From Halobacillus halophilus (GTDB taxonomy: Bacteria; Bacillota; Bacilli; Bacillales; Halobacillaceae), in contig NZ_JAIVAL010000002.1 in NCBI RefSeq assembly GCF_020171985.1, positions 124,001 through 188,000 on the forward strand: DNA of 64,000 nt, written 5' to 3'. A model generated the notes under the pieces. That model was not told the DNA's origin. It searched no databases and saw only the letters and a list, made by a program, of their open reading frames with translations. This document shows, one piece after another, positions 8,580-17,764 of the stretch; the stretch's first letter is position 1, and the number at the start of each line of letters is the position of its first letter. The position numbers were made by a program, and so were the translations under genes.

Positions 8580-9773
8580 CTAAACCTCCTCCTCAAAATG
8601 TTCCATCAGCGTCGCCATATCTTTATCCCCACGGCCGGACAGGTTAATTAACATAGTTTCATCTTTAGACATGCTGCCGGCTTCTTTGAAAGCCTGAGCT
8701 AGTGCGTGAGCAGTTTCAATAGCCGGTATAATTCCTTCACGTTCCGTTAACAGGCGAAGGGCATCCAAGGCTTCTTTATCTGTGATAGATTCATAGCGTA
8801 CTCTTTTCGTTTGGAAGAGATGAGCGTGTTCTGGGCCGATGCCCGGGTAATCCAGACCAGCAGATATGGAATAAGGTTCCGTAATCTGTCCGTTATCATC
8901 CTGCATCAAATACGTAAGGGAGCCGTGGATAACGCCAGGGGCACCCTTAGTAAGTGTCGCAGCATGTTCTGGGGTGTCGATTCCGCGGCCGGCGGCTTCC
9001 ACGCCGATCAGTTCTGCATCGTCTTCAAGGAACGGGTAAAACATTCCCATCGCATTACTTCCTCCGCCTACACAGGCGTAAATGCGGTTCGGAAGATCCT
9101 GCTCCACTTCAAGGAACTGCTTCTTAGACTCATCACCAATGACACGCTGAAAATCGCGGACCATGCGCGGATAAGGGTGAGGACCGACAACAGAGCCAAT
9201 TAGGTAAAAGTGGTCTTCACAATTGGCGACCCAGTAGCGGATCGCTTCATTGGTTGCGTCCTTAAGCGTTCCATTCCCGCTTGAAACGGACACGACTTCC
9301 GCTCCAAGAAGCTTCATGCGGAATACATTCAATTCCTGACGGCGAATGTCTTCTTCGCCCATGAACACTTTGCATTTCAGCCCGAATTTAGCAGCTACAG
9401 TTGCTGATGCTACACCGTGCTGGCCGGCACCTGTTTCGGCAATGATTTTCTCCTTGCCCATTCGTTTAGCAAGCAAAGCCTGGCCAATCGCATTGTTCAA
9501 TTTGTGCGCTCCTGTATGATTTAAATCTTCACGCTTCAGATAAATCTTGGCTCCGCCCAGATAGTCACTAATTTTATCCGCATACGTGAGAGCTGTAGGA
9601 CGGCCCGCATATTCTTCAAGTACATGATGATATTCATCATGAAAAGCCTGATCCTCCATAGCCTGGTCAAGAGCATCTTCCAGTTCCTGAAGAGGTCCCA
9701 TTAAGGTCTCAGGTACATATTTACCTCCAAAGTCACCGAATCTGCCTTTAACGTCTGGAAATACTTGCAACAT
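8580..9773 (-). CDS. trpB: Tryptophan synthase beta chain
   Basis: PLP enzyme of 397 residues that condenses indole with serine to give tryptophan. The PLP lysine is in [12 protein letters not shown]; the catalytic Glu is in AETGAGQHG; the glycine-rich phosphate loop is [10 protein letters not shown]. The start is placed at ATG 9773 ([19 protein letters not shown], the usual TrpB N-terminus), preceded by GAGGTGG inside the end of trpF. The genes overlap by 26 bp. An upstream in-frame start at 9827 would add 18 unrelated residues. Confidence 0.97.
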   Translation of the reverse strand: MLQVFPDVKGRFGDFGGKYVPETLMGPLQELEDALDQAMEDQAFHDEYHHVLEEYAGRPTALTYADKISDYLGGAKIYLKREDLNHTGAHKLNNAIGQALLAKRMGKEKIIAETGAGQHGVASATVAAKFGLKCKVFMGEEDIRRQELNVFRMKLLGAEVVSVSSGNGTLKDATNEAIRYWVANCEDHFYLIGSVVGPHPYPRMVRDFQRVIGDESKKQFLEVEQDLPNRIYACVGGGSNAMGMFYPFLEDDAELIGVEAAGRGIDTPEHAATLTKGAPGVIHGSLTYLMQDDNGQITEPYSISAGLDYPGIGPEHAHLFQTKRVRYESITDKEALDALRLLTEREGIIPAIETAHALAQAFKEAGSMSKDETMLINLSGRGDKDMATLMEHFEEEV

Positions 9774-10410
9774 TCCGCTCCACCTCTTTCGTAATCGCTT
9801 GTATTTTACTAAGATCTTTTTGTTCATCTTTTTCGATACCGCTTGATATGTCGATTCCCTCCGGACGGTAGGCGATTAATTCTGCCACGTTTTCCGGCGT
9901 AACTCCTCCGGCAATCAGGCAGGGAACTCCCTGCTCAAAAGCTATATCGCGATACTCGGGAATCGCTTCCCAGTCAAACCGGACACCTGTGCCGCCTGAG
10001 ACTCCCTTTACCTTTGAGTCAATCAGGTAGCCGTCCGCTACCCCCTGAAATACTTCCATTTGATTTTTTCCATTTTGCTGATGATGAATGACCTTCCATA
10101 CAGGAAGGCCGAAAGATTCCTTTATTTTTAGCAAATCTGAGACCTTTTCGTTTCCATGCAGCTGAATAACATCAAGTGGAACGAAATGAAGAACTTCCTC
10201 TATTTCTTCAATGCTTGGATCGATGAAGACTCCGACAAGCTTCTGCTTTGGACGTATCTGTCTCACCCAGCGGCCGGCAAGCTCCGGCCGTACGTAGCGT
10301 TTCGTTTTTCTGACAAAAATGAAACCGAGGTGTGTGGCACTGGAAGAGGCCGTTTTCGTCAAATCCGATAAGGAGCGGTTGCCGCAGAACTTAATGATAG
10401 GCTCCTTCAT
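9748..10410 (-). CDS. trpF: Phosphoribosylanthranilate isomerase
   Basis: TIM-barrel isomerase of 220 residues that converts phosphoribosylanthranilate to the carboxyphenylamino-deoxyribulose phosphate. The catalytic cysteine is in IKFCGN near the N-terminus. The second catalytic residue (Asp) is expected in the [10 protein letters not shown] segment, and AGGVTPENV is a phosphate-binding loop. It overlaps the end of trpC by 4 bp (ATGA), indicating coupled translation. Confidence 0.96.
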   Translation of the reverse strand: MKEPIIKFCGNRSLSDLTKTASSSATHLGFIFVRKTKRYVRPELAGRWVRQIRPKQKLVGVFIDPSIEEIEEVLHFVPLDVIQLHGNEKVSDLLKIKESFGLPVWKVIHHQQNGKNQMEVFQGVADGYLIDSKVKGVSGGTGVRFDWEAIPEYRDIAFEQGVPCLIAGGVTPENVAELIAYRPEGIDISSGIEKDEQKDLSKIQAITKEVERNVASISRR

Positions 10411-11171
10411 AACACATTGACTCCCGTCATTAGCTCATGAACACCTTTTTTAATATCCGCCTGTTTCATAAGTGATTCTCCGACAAGTACTCCTTCAGCT
10501 CCGTATCCGACTACTTCGCGTAAGTCTTCATTTGTAAAAATGCCGCTTTCTGAAACAAGAAGGGCTTCCTTAGGAGCAAGCTCCGCCATTCTTTTCGTCT
10601 GGGAAAGCTTCGTTTCAAAGGTATGAAGGTTGCGGTTATTCACGCCAAGGATTTCCGGGGTAAATTCCTTCAGCACCTTTTCCAGTGTTTCTTCACTGTG
10701 AACTTCAACTAACGCTTCCATACCGAGATCCTGAGCCTGCAGATAAAGTTCGTGAAGCTTCTCTGCTTCCAGTGCTTCGCCGATCAACAGTACGGCGTCC
10801 GCTCCAATATAGGCGCTCTCAGCAATTTGCATGGAGTCGATGATAAAGTCCTTACGTAAAACGGGAACGTCCACCACTTTTTTGATATCCGTCAAAAAGT
10901 CCCGATGGCCCTGGAAAAAATGCTGGTCTGTTAGTACTGAAATCGCCTGTACACCAGCCTGGTTATATTCATGTCCGATCCGTACAGGATTGAAATCTTC
11001 ACGGATAATCCCTTTGGACGGCGAGGCTTTTTTCACCTCAGCAATCAGTCCTGCCAAGTGGGGAGAATTTTTTAAGGATTCCTTTAGTGAATAGTTTGTA
11101 AATGATTGTTCTTCCGGTAAGAAGAGGCGTTCTACCTCTTGTCGCTTCACAGCTAGAATGGTCTCAAGCAT
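10407..11171 (-). CDS. trpC: Indole-3-glycerol phosphate synthase
   Basis: TIM-barrel synthase of 254 residues that closes the indole ring. Catalytic lysines are recognisable in LIAEVKKASPSKG and VPVLRKDFIID, with GVNNRNLHTF and LVSESGI completing the active site. It overlaps the end of trpD by 8 bp, with the start inside trpD. Confidence 0.97.
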   Translation of the reverse strand: MLETILAVKRQEVERLFLPEEQSFTNYSLKESLKNSPHLAGLIAEVKKASPSKGIIREDFNPVRIGHEYNQAGVQAISVLTDQHFFQGHRDFLTDIKKVVDVPVLRKDFIIDSMQIAESAYIGADAVLLIGEALEAEKLHELYLQAQDLGMEALVEVHSEETLEKVLKEFTPEILGVNNRNLHTFETKLSQTKRMAELAPKEALLVSESGIFTNEDLREVVGYGAEGVLVGESLMKQADIKKGVHELMTGVNVL

Positions 11172-12186
11172 ACTGGCGATCCTCCCTTTCCACGGCTACA
11201 GATTCAAAGTAACGACGGGTCACCCCTGTCTGGATAGCTTCTTGAACTTGCTTAACTCCATCGCGAAGGTTTTCGGCTTTTCCTGCTACATAAAGGCCGG
11301 CTGCTGCATTCATAGTGACGATTGTCGTTGCGCTTTCGTTCGCTTTGCCGAGCATAACCGCCTCAATCATCGCTGCGCTTTGTTCCGTTCTTTCTATTTG
11401 TATATCTTCGAGTTTCCCTCTGGTAAGACCGAGGTCTTCCGGAGTGACTGTCGTACGGCTGATAGTGCCGTCTTTCAGTTCAACCAGGTCGGTAACACCG
11501 GTTATCGTTATTTCATCTAACCCATCACGGCCTGTTGCTAACAACACATGTTTCGAACCAAGGTTGTGCAGCGCTTCAGCCATCTTCTCCGCATAGGCCG
11601 TGTCATAAATGCCGATTAGCTGACGGCGCGCATTCGCCGGGTTGGACATCGGTCCAAGCAGGTTGAAAACGGTACGGAAACCAAGTTCCTTCCGGGCAGG
11701 ACCTGCGTGCTTCATCGCCTGATGATAAAGAGGAGCGAACATGAACGTCATCCCTTTTTCCTGAAGAGCCCTGGCGCCTTCTTCGGGAGTTGTATCGATT
11801 GGAATACCGAGTGTTTCGAGCACATCGGCACTGCCGCTTCGGGAAGAAACTTTACGATTGCCGTGTTTCGCTACCTTCACACCCATGCTGGCAAGAATAA
11901 TAGAAACTGCGGTCGAAATATTAAACGTAGAAGCTCCATCGCCTCCTGTACCGCACGTGTCTACGACAGAATCATCCTGAACATCAAGCTTCGTCATGTT
12001 CTCCCGCATCGCCTGGACAAATCCGGTCATCTCCTCAACCGTTTCTCCGCGGTAGCTCATCACACTCAGCATGCTCATCAGCTGTCCTGTAGTCGCTTCT
12101 CCCTTCATGATGGCGTCCATAGTAGCAAAAGCTTCTTTCTCAGATAAAGTCTCTCCGGATACTACTCGTTTCAAGATGTCGTTCAT
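11164..12186 (-). CDS. trpD: Anthranilate phosphoribosyltransferase
   Basis: Transfers phosphoribose from PRPP to anthranilate; 340 residues, usual length. The PRPP-binding motif DTCGTGGDGASTFN and the KHGNRKVSSRSGSADVLE segment are intact. It overlaps trpE by 4 bp (ATGA). Confidence 0.97.
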   Translation of the reverse strand: MNDILKRVVSGETLSEKEAFATMDAIMKGEATTGQLMSMLSVMSYRGETVEEMTGFVQAMRENMTKLDVQDDSVVDTCGTGGDGASTFNISTAVSIILASMGVKVAKHGNRKVSSRSGSADVLETLGIPIDTTPEEGARALQEKGMTFMFAPLYHQAMKHAGPARKELGFRTVFNLLGPMSNPANARRQLIGIYDTAYAEKMAEALHNLGSKHVLLATGRDGLDEITITGVTDLVELKDGTISRTTVTPEDLGLTRGKLEDIQIERTEQSAAMIEAVMLGKANESATTIVTMNAAAGLYVAGKAENLRDGVKQVQEAIQTGVTRRYFESVAVEREDRQYA

Positions 12187-13691
12187 TTGTACTCCACTCC
12201 TTCTCTGCTCGTCTCGAATACTTGCTCAGCTATTTGAATCGTTCTCTTAAGGGCGCTTGCTTTACTTAACGTTTCCTGAAATTCCGCCTCTGGATCTGAA
12301 TCGGCAACGATCCCGGCTCCTGCCTGAATATAAAGATCTTTTCCAACCAGCGTCATTGTCCGGATCGTAATGCAGGAATCGATATTGCCATCGAATCCGA
12401 AATACAAGATTCCGCCGCCGTATAAGTTACGGGGGGTGGGCTCTAGTTCCCTAAGAATCTGCATCGCCCGCACTTTAGGGGCGCCGGATAACGTTCCGGC
12501 AGGGAAGGCTGAACTTACGGCATCAATAGGTGAAATGTCTGATCTCAGCTGCCCTACGACTTTACTGATAATATGCATAACTTTCGAAAATCGTCCGATG
12601 GTCATATATTCGGTAACATCCACGGAACCAAATTCTGCTACCCGTCCGATATCATTACGGGCAAGATCGACCAGCATGCGATGTTCCGCCAGTTCTTTTT
12701 CATCTGCTAAAAGTTCTTCAGCGAGAGCGTCATCTTCTTCCTGAGTAGCTCCCCGCTTTCTCGTTCCTGCGATCGGGTGAATTTCAAGTTTCCCTTCCTG
12801 CACTTCCAGTAAACGCTCTGGAGAGCTTCCAATTACTTCTACATCGTTAAACTTCAGAAAGAACATGTAAGGAGAAGGATTGACGTTTCTTAATACGCGG
12901 TACAATTCAAAACCGCTCCGCTCTGTGACGGTGTGAAAGCGCTGGGATAATACAGCTTGAAATATATCGCCAGCACGGATGTATTCTTTAATCTTCTCTA
13001 CATCGCTCTTAAACTTAGCGGGATGGTAATTGCTATTGAGTTCCACACCTGCATCTTCTTCCAAGTCACCGGCAAGCATTAAATCCGGCAGTCCCTGGTG
13101 ATTCATTAGTCGCTGCTGCACTTTTTTAATCCGCTGTCTAGATTGTTCATATATAGTAGAAGAGAGCGATTCGTTATCGACTCTTGCATACGTTAAAATG
13201 GTTACTTCCTTCGTTTTGTGATGATAGGCAATTAGTGTCTGGCAGAATAATAAATGGTAATTAGATAAGTTCAATTCATCCTGAATGGCACGAGGAACTG
13301 GCTCGTAATCGGAAATCGCATCATAACTGATGTATCCAACTCCCCCTCCTTTAAAAGGAAGTGGGACATCGGCCGGTTTTACATTCAAAGTGTTTACCAC
13401 ATGATTAAACGCTTCTTTAAAAGTAGCAGCCGATTCTTCGGTCTTTTTTTGAAAATCAGAGATCACAAAAGCAGCCTCGTCTTCTTTTATTTCCATCATC
13501 GGGTCTAAGCCAATGAAGGAATAATTCGACCAGGGTGATTCAGGGTCCTGACTTTCAAGCATATAAACAGCTTCATCATCAAGCGCATGAAACATGTGGA
13601 TAGGGGTTAACGTATCGGTAAAAAAAGATTGGCTTACGGGAATGGTCTGATGCTCGCGGGCATCCTGGATAAATCTTTCGTACGTGGTCAT
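12183..13691 (-). CDS. trpE: Anthranilate synthase component I
   Basis: Makes anthranilate from chorismate using ammonia from the amidotransferase subunit; 502 residues. The chorismate-binding core is intact: GDIFQAVLSQRF, ERLLEVQEGKLEIHPIAGTRKRG, LVDLARNDIGRV, FPAGTLSGAPK and GGGILYFGFDG. It is the first gene of the trp operon. Its ribosome binding site (GGAGAGGTGAG) lies in one arm of an 8-bp hairpin at 13701-13722, explained under the leader feature, so initiation is probably regulated by tryptophan through TRAP. Confidence 0.97.
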   Translation of the reverse strand: MTTYERFIQDAREHQTIPVSQSFFTDTLTPIHMFHALDDEAVYMLESQDPESPWSNYSFIGLDPMMEIKEDEAAFVISDFQKKTEESAATFKEAFNHVVNTLNVKPADVPLPFKGGGVGYISYDAISDYEPVPRAIQDELNLSNYHLLFCQTLIAYHHKTKEVTILTYARVDNESLSSTIYEQSRQRIKKVQQRLMNHQGLPDLMLAGDLEEDAGVELNSNYHPAKFKSDVEKIKEYIRAGDIFQAVLSQRFHTVTERSGFELYRVLRNVNPSPYMFFLKFNDVEVIGSSPERLLEVQEGKLEIHPIAGTRKRGATQEEDDALAEELLADEKELAEHRMLVDLARNDIGRVAEFGSVDVTEYMTIGRFSKVMHIISKVVGQLRSDISPIDAVSSAFPAGTLSGAPKVRAMQILRELEPTPRNLYGGGILYFGFDGNIDSCITIRTMTLVGKDLYIQAGAGIVADSDPEAEFQETLSKASALKRTIQIAEQVFETSREGVEYK

Positions 13692-13700
13692 AGGCTCACC

Positions 13701-13728
13701 TCTCCATATAAATTTATGGAGAATGAGA
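13701..13728 (-). promoter_or_regulatory. Hairpin that hides the trpE ribosome binding site
   Basis: On the minus strand TCTCCATA and TATGGAGA (13722-13715 and 13708-13701) form a perfect 8-bp stem with a six-base loop; the 3' arm is the trpE Shine-Dalgarno sequence. The overlapping ten bases TCTCATTCTC (13728-13719) are also perfectly complementary to GAGAATGAGA (13868-13859) inside the TRAP site. Two exclusive structures are therefore possible. Without TRAP the upstream pairing leaves the ribosome binding site free; with TRAP bound the hiding hairpin forms. This is the B. subtilis trpE translation-control logic, here read directly from complementarity. Confidence 0.8.
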
Positions 13729-13816
13729 CGTTAAGAGGATAAATATAAGAGGATGATAAATATAATTCTATAACGGCCAGGCAATCTTCCAGCTCCTTCG
13801 TCTGTTGATCCCTGTG

Positions 13817-13878
13817 CTCACTCAGCTATGCTCATCCTAGAAACCTCAACTCTACGGCTCTCATTCTCATCTCAACTA
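13817..13878 (-). promoter_or_regulatory. TRAP-binding site: eleven GAG/UAG triplets in the trp leader
   Basis: On the minus strand, from 13878 down to 13817, the leader reads UAG, GAG, GAG, GAG, UAG, GAG, UAG, GAG, UAG, GAG, GAG, mostly with 2-5 bases between triplets. Eleven triplets equals the number of subunits in the TRAP ring. No terminator-like hairpin with a U-run is visible between this site and trpE, so control of translation seems more likely than attenuation. Confidence 0.88.
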
Positions 13879-13903
13879 TTCTATATTCTGATCACTTTTA
13901 AAT

Positions 13904-13932
13904 AGTCTATAAAATTCAGACAATAATGTCAA
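13904..13932 (-). promoter_or_regulatory. Sigma-A promoter of the trp operon
   Basis: A perfect -35 TTGACA (13932-13927) and a -10 TAGACT (13909-13904) are spaced by 17 bp. The expected start is about 20 nt before the first TRAP triplet. Confidence 0.8.
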
Positions 13933-14105
13933 CCACCGGCGTTTGGCTTGGTATTCATCTATCGGGAAGTGGAGATTCTTCAATCCATTTCGGGACCCCG
14001 GTTTATGGTATAACCCCCGAGGAGGGCTTTAGCATGGGGACACCTTCCTTTATATTCCACCCTTAGAGTTAGCTTTGTAAAACTTTCATATAGATCTTAA
14101 GGTTA
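13933..14105. other. Gene-free interval between trp promoter and repeat copy 2
   Basis: No reading frame or clear signal seen. Together with the leader, repeat copy 2 and the sigma promoter region it makes up the 1.3-kb gap between trpE and sigY. Confidence 0.4.
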
Positions 14106-14712
14106 AGCTCCCTTTTCTGTAAGACTCAGTTTCGAGATAAACAAGTCCAGTACGTTTGATTGAGGAAAGGGCTGGTGGGGAAATGACTCGCTTTCCTATG
14201 GGGGAACGGTGAGCTTCCTCGCTCGTTTCACTCGCTGCGGGATCTCACCTGATTCCTTCTCCCATGGGAGTCTCCCCATTTCCCCACCAGCCCCACTTTA
14301 ATGGTGTGAACGGATCCTTCCAGAAGAGAAAAATCCTCCTGCTTAATCTGGGTTAAATACTTTTATGACAGGCTATTACGAATCTTTATACCGTGAGAAC
14401 AGGTAGAAAACCACATGGTCTAATGCCTCATTACGCTGACAATATTTGAAGTGGTTTCGAGCTTATGATTTGGCTAGGTCCGGAGGGGGACGATGCAGAC
14501 TCCTGTGTGATGAACATGATCGGTAAGATCCCGGAAGGCGAAGCCTGAGGAAGCTTACCACATATAAGAAGTTCGACTAAGACCGCCACGTCCTGTGGCA
14601 ACGTCGAACGACCCTGCGTCGTGCAGGGTCGGAAAGCAACTCGTTCCCCGCAGGAACTAACCCACTTAACAAAATATCTCGAAACTGAGTCTTCAAGAAA
14701 CCGGCCCTTTAG
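14106..14712 (-). repeat. Intergenic repeat family, copy 2 (inverted orientation)
   Basis: The left end AGCTCCC...GTAAGACTCAGTTTCGAG faces the right end ATATCTCGAAACTGAGTCTTC...CCGGCCCTTT. It holds two inner hairpin modules: 14171-14295 (GGCTGGTGGGGAAATG facing CATTTCCCCACCAGCC) and 14480-14665 (CTCCTG...GGAAAGC). A 103-codon frame inside it (14431-14742) is not credible as a gene. Confidence 0.85.
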
Positions 14713-14988
14713 TTTAATAAGGTTTTTTTGAAAAATAAACAATACACTTTAACAGAGCCTATGGTTAAAGGAGATGGCACTTTTGCAAAGGATAAAGTGG
14801 CGAGATTCCGGAGGTGAAAAACTGGTAAGATTTGCCGTCATCCGCAGGAAGGTAGTTATTTACCAACCTTCCATATTTTCACATGAAATACACAAAACCC
14901 AACTTACAGAATCACAGCTTAGCTGTAAAATTGATAGTAAGCAAAGATACTAGAAATGAATCGGCTGAAATAATTTTTACATAAACTT
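14713..14988. other. Gene-free interval upstream of the sigma factor promoter
   Basis: Only an unassigned hairpin (GGAAGGT/ACCTTCC, 14847-14872) without a U-run stands out. Confidence 0.4.
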
Positions 14989-15014
14989 TGAACGAATTTT
15001 GCTGGCTGTTCGTC
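14989..15014 (+). promoter_or_regulatory. ECF-type (SigY-like) autoregulatory promoter
   Basis: TGAACG (14989-14994) and CGTC (15011-15014), spaced by 16 bp, match the TGAACG/CGTC elements I recall for B. subtilis SigY. They lie about 30 bp before the sigma gene, as expected for autoregulation. Confidence 0.65.
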
Positions 15015-15044
15015 TTATAAGTAAGTCGGAAATGAGGAATGATG

Positions 15045-15569
15045 ATGGACTCTAATGACATTCAACTTGCTAAGCACGGAGACCAACAACTTCTAGCTAA
15101 ACGGCTCAAAGAAAATTACTCCTTCCTGGTTAAATACGTGTGGAAGATGAGTGGCGACGAGCAATTAGCTTACGACGTAACACAAGAGACGCTCGTAAAA
15201 GCGATCCAGAAAATTAGTCAATATAAAGGAAAGTCCTCCTTCTCATCATGGCTGATCCAAATTGCCACTCATACGTACCTGGACATCAAACGAAAACAAA
15301 AGCGAGCCCTCACTTATGAACAATCCGAAGCAGCACGCCTGAAACGGGAAGAAATGACCGGCTCCATGCCTGCCGAATGGTATGACGTGCAACAGGCCCT
15401 GCTGCAACTGGACGACCAATACCGCATCCCTATTGTATTAAAACATTACTACGGCTATGACTATGAGGAGATTGCTCAAATGACAAAGGCTAAAACAGGA
15501 ACGGTGAAATCCAGAGTCCATTATGGGCTTAAACAGTTAAGAAAGGAGCTCGGCGACCATGAAGGATGA
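15045..15569 (+). CDS. sigY: ECF RNA polymerase sigma factor, SigY type
   Basis: Extracytoplasmic-function sigma factor of 174 residues. Region 2 (YDVTQETLVKAIQKISQYKGKS, then FSSWLIQIATHTYLDIKRK) binds the core enzyme and the -10; region 4 (LLQLDDQYRIPIVLKHYYGYDYEEIAQM, then GTVKSRVHYGLKQL) binds the -35. Three ATG codons lie in a row at 15039-15047; the third has the best spacing to GAGG and is taken as start. Identity as SigY is inferred from the operon behind it (yxlC, yxlD, yxlE, yxlF and yxlG relatives). The next gene starts within its last codons. Confidence 0.9.
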   Translation: MDSNDIQLAKHGDQQLLAKRLKENYSFLVKYVWKMSGDEQLAYDVTQETLVKAIQKISQYKGKSSFSSWLIQIATHTYLDIKRKQKRALTYEQSEAARLKREEMTGSMPAEWYDVQQALLQLDDQYRIPIVLKHYYGYDYEEIAQMTKAKTGTVKSRVHYGLKQLRKELGDHEG

Positions 15570-15870
15570 CAAGAACATAGACAGCCTGCTGCGAAGAACC
15601 GCCCATCAAATGGATAAAGAGATCGAAGTAGAGGAACCTTCCCTTGCTTACTTTACTGATTTAGTTCAAAAGGAAACCGAAGCCTGGTATAAGAGGCTGT
15701 GGATTGAACTCGCTCTTCTCTGGCTGACGGCTGCCGTCTGCTTCAGCGTCTTAGCTGTTAGTGTGGTGTATGCCCCCCTTGTATTTATAGGGATTCAATT
15801 GCTTTCCGTTATCGTCTTATTCGGTTACTTCTTTAAGGAAAGCTCCAGAACGGTGGCTTGGCGATCATGA
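15559..15870 (+). CDS. yxlC: YxlC-like anti-sigma component
   Basis: 103 residues: a cytoplasmic N-terminal part (KNIDSLLRRTAHQMDKEIEVEEPSL, split by charged residues) and two membrane helices near 50-70 and 74-92. It overlaps sigY by 11 bp. In B. subtilis YxlC and YxlD together hold SigY inactive at the membrane. Assignment rests on position, size and topology; I cannot align it here. Confidence 0.75.
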   Translation: MKDDKNIDSLLRRTAHQMDKEIEVEEPSLAYFTDLVQKETEAWYKRLWIELALLWLTAAVCFSVLAVSVVYAPLVFIGIQLLSVIVLFGYFFKESSRTVAWRS

Positions 15871-16100
15871 AGCATTATGGACCTGAAGAAATCCCATTAT
15901 GGGGCATTATATTAATCGGGATTATATTAATTACGCAAAGCTCTATTCTTTATATTAAAGCAAGAAAAAGAGGCAAAGCCCCCTGGTTATGGGGCATTAT
16001 AGGACTTATTCAATTTCCGATTCCAAGCCTGGTGTACTTGATCCTCACTAAAACCGTCTGGAATGAAAAGAAGAAAGGTCAAGGACAGGATCATTTATGA
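15867..16100 (+). CDS. yxlD: YxlD-like sigma-Y anti-sigma component
   Basis: Small membrane protein of 77 residues with two helices and the PLDc_N-like pattern WLWGIIGLIQFPIPSLVYLI. An ATG start at 15867 overlaps the yxlC stop as ATGA; a TTG nine bases upstream is possible but less convincing. Placed between yxlC and yxlE relatives as in the B. subtilis sigY operon. Confidence 0.72.
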   Translation: MKHYGPEEIPLWGIILIGIILITQSSILYIKARKRGKAPWLWGIIGLIQFPIPSLVYLILTKTVWNEKKKGQGQDHL

Positions 16101-16291
16101 ATATTCTGCTGATCACCCTCGCTATAATCGTTCAGTTACTGGGATATGGGCTCCTCTTTTTTCATCTGGGGACAGGAATTGCCCTTGTATTAAGTTCCTA
16201 TTTATTATTAATCATCATCATATACAGATTAATTCTTGAAAGAAAAAAAGAAAAAAGAGAGGAAGATCAACGTGATTATCGTGACTACTGA
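16097..16291 (+). CDS. Small membrane protein of the sigY operon
   Basis: 64 residues: two hydrophobic segments (3-21 and 27-46) and a charged tail rich in Lys, Glu and Arg. It overlaps yxlD by ATGA and runs into the next gene by 20 bp, so it fits tightly in the operon. I do not recognise a family. It has no counterpart that I know of in the B. subtilis sigY operon. Confidence 0.65.
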   Translation: MNILLITLAIIVQLLGYGLLFFHLGTGIALVLSSYLLLIIIIYRLILERKKEKREEDQRDYRDY

Positions 16292-16601
16292 CTTCATTCC
16301 AGGTTATGAGATTAAGGAATTAAAAGGATTTGTCAGAGGCAGCACGGTTCAGTCTAAACATATTGGCCGTGATATCATGGCAGGATTAAAAAACCTGGTC
16401 GGAGGAGAGATTACGGACTATACAAATATGATGGATCAGGCCCGCCAGCAGGCCATCGGGCGGATGATTGAGCACGGAGAGTCTAAAGGTGCAGACGCTG
16501 TTATAGCGGTACGATTAGAGACTTCCAGCATATCAAGTTCCGCTTCTGAGATCATGGCCTATGGAACAGCGGTCACTCTAAATCCGTCTCCTCGCAACTA
16601 A
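16272..16601 (+). CDS. YbjQ/UPF0145 family protein
   Basis: Cytoplasmic protein of 109 residues of the YbjQ (UPF0145) family, thought to be pentameric and once annotated as heavy-metal-binding. The family pattern is plain: GYEIKELKGFVRGSTV, then RDIMAGLKNLVGGEI, ARQQAIGRMIEHGESKGADAV and ending MAYGTAVTL. The start is GTG 16272 with AGAGGAAG upstream; the frame is open further upstream but inside the previous gene. Its insertion in a sigY operon is unusual and suggests a role in the same envelope or export stress response, which is inference. Confidence 0.85.
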   Translation: MIIVTTDFIPGYEIKELKGFVRGSTVQSKHIGRDIMAGLKNLVGGEITDYTNMMDQARQQAIGRMIEHGESKGADAVIAVRLETSSISSSASEIMAYGTAVTLNPSPRN

Positions 16602-16622
16602 CATGAAAGGAGGGTTATTGTT

Positions 16623-16844
16623 ATGTTCATGATGCAGAATGCTATCCAGCTTTTACAGGACAATCTAGCTATTATTGCTCCACTTATCGTTATACAAATC
16701 ATTCTTATGGTTGCTGCTTTAATCAGTTTAATTCGCACAGAAGAAACGAACGGCCCGAAATGGGTGTGGGCGTTGGTAATTGTCATTTTCAACACACTCG
16801 GTCCTATCGCTTACTTTATTTTCGGCAGGAGGTTGGACGCGTGA
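16623..16844 (+). CDS. yxlE: YxlE-like PLDc_N domain membrane protein
   Basis: 73 residues with two membrane helices (LAIIAPLIVIQIILMVAAL and WVWALVIVIFNTLGPIAYFI). The second helix, ending in YFIFGRR, is the PLDc_N signature. AAGGAGGG precedes ATG 16623. In B. subtilis YxlE is a negative factor of the sigY operon. Its stop overlaps the GTG start of the next gene (GTGA). Confidence 0.78.
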   Translation: MFMMQNAIQLLQDNLAIIAPLIVIQIILMVAALISLIRTEETNGPKWVWALVIVIFNTLGPIAYFIFGRRLDA

Positions 16845-17764
16845 TTACGGTACAGAATTTATCCAAAGTCTATCAGAATAACCGGGCGGTTGATGATATT
16901 TCTTTTACATTATCATCCGGAAAGTGTATTGCTCTTCTTGGACCAAACGGTGCTGGAAAAACTACGGCTCTTAGAATGATGGCTGGATTAATCTCCCCTA
17001 CAAGCGGCACAGTTGAACTTTTAGGGGAGCATTCCGGTGATATCCGCAGCCATATCGGCTACCTTCCTCAACATCCTCATTTCCACTCGTGGATGACAGG
17101 GAGAGAATTTCTTATCTACGCTGGTAAGCTGGCGTACCTATCTAAAAAAGAAGCCGCTTCCCGTGCGGACCAGCTGCTTACCAGAGTTGGAATCTTTGAA
17201 GTAAGGAATAGAAGGATTTCCAAGTATTCCGGGGGAATGGAGCAGCGCCTTGGTATAGCGCAGGCACTGATTCATAAGCCTGAGTTATTAATGCTTGATG
17301 AACCCGTTTCCGCATTAGATCCGATTGGACGGCGTGATGTACTTAATTTAATGGAAGAATTGAAAAAGGAAACAACCATCCTTTATTCCACCCACATCTT
17401 AAACGATGCTGAAGAATCAAGTGATGAAATTCTTCTTATGCATGAAGGGAAAATTGTAGAGTCAGGTTCGCTTTCTTCATTAAAAGACAGGCATCAAGTT
17501 GACAAAATTACTCTTCAATTTGAAGACAGTCCCGAATCTTACAGGCAGAAACTGGACCACTTGAACGTGGTGACCCGTACGGAAATCAAAAAAGAAACGG
17601 TCGACGTGTACGTTACGGACCAGGCGCTGGCTCGAGAAACTATACTGAACCTGGCACTAAAAGAACACTGGCCGCTTCTTCAGTTCGAAATGGGAAGAAT
17701 AACACTTGAAGATCTGTTTATGAAGGTGGTGCAAAGTTATGCAGTGGCTGACCGTATTCAATAA
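16841..17764 (+). CDS. yxlF: ABC transporter ATP-binding protein, YxlF type
   Basis: ABC ATPase of 307 residues. Walker A LLGPNGAGKTTAL, signature YSGGMEQRLGIAQAL, Walker B LLMLDEPVSALDP and the H-loop STHIL are all intact; residues 215-300 form a C-terminal extension typical of drug or lantibiotic exporters. The start is GTG 16841, overlapping the previous stop; the frame is open 27 codons further but without a ribosome binding site. It pairs with the permease that follows. In B. subtilis YxlF-YxlG relieve or tune SigY activity; the substrate is unknown. Confidence 0.9.
   Translation: MITVQNLSKVYQNNRAVDDISFTLSSGKCIALLGPNGAGKTTALRMMAGLISPTSGTVELLGEHSGDIRSHIGYLPQHPHFHSWMTGREFLIYAGKLAYLSKKEAASRADQLLTRVGIFEVRNRRISKYSGGMEQRLGIAQALIHKPELLMLDEPVSALDPIGRRDVLNLMEELKKETTILYSTHILNDAEESSDEILLMHEGKIVESGSLSSLKDRHQVDKITLQFEDSPESYRQKLDHLNVVTRTEIKKETVDVYVTDQALARETILNLALKEHWPLLQFEMGRITLEDLFMKVVQSYAVADRIQ

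Noticed and set aside
14431-14742. 103-codon minus-strand frame
   Set aside because: Lies wholly inside repeat copy 2; its sequence follows the repeat modules, and frames of this kind recur in other copies.
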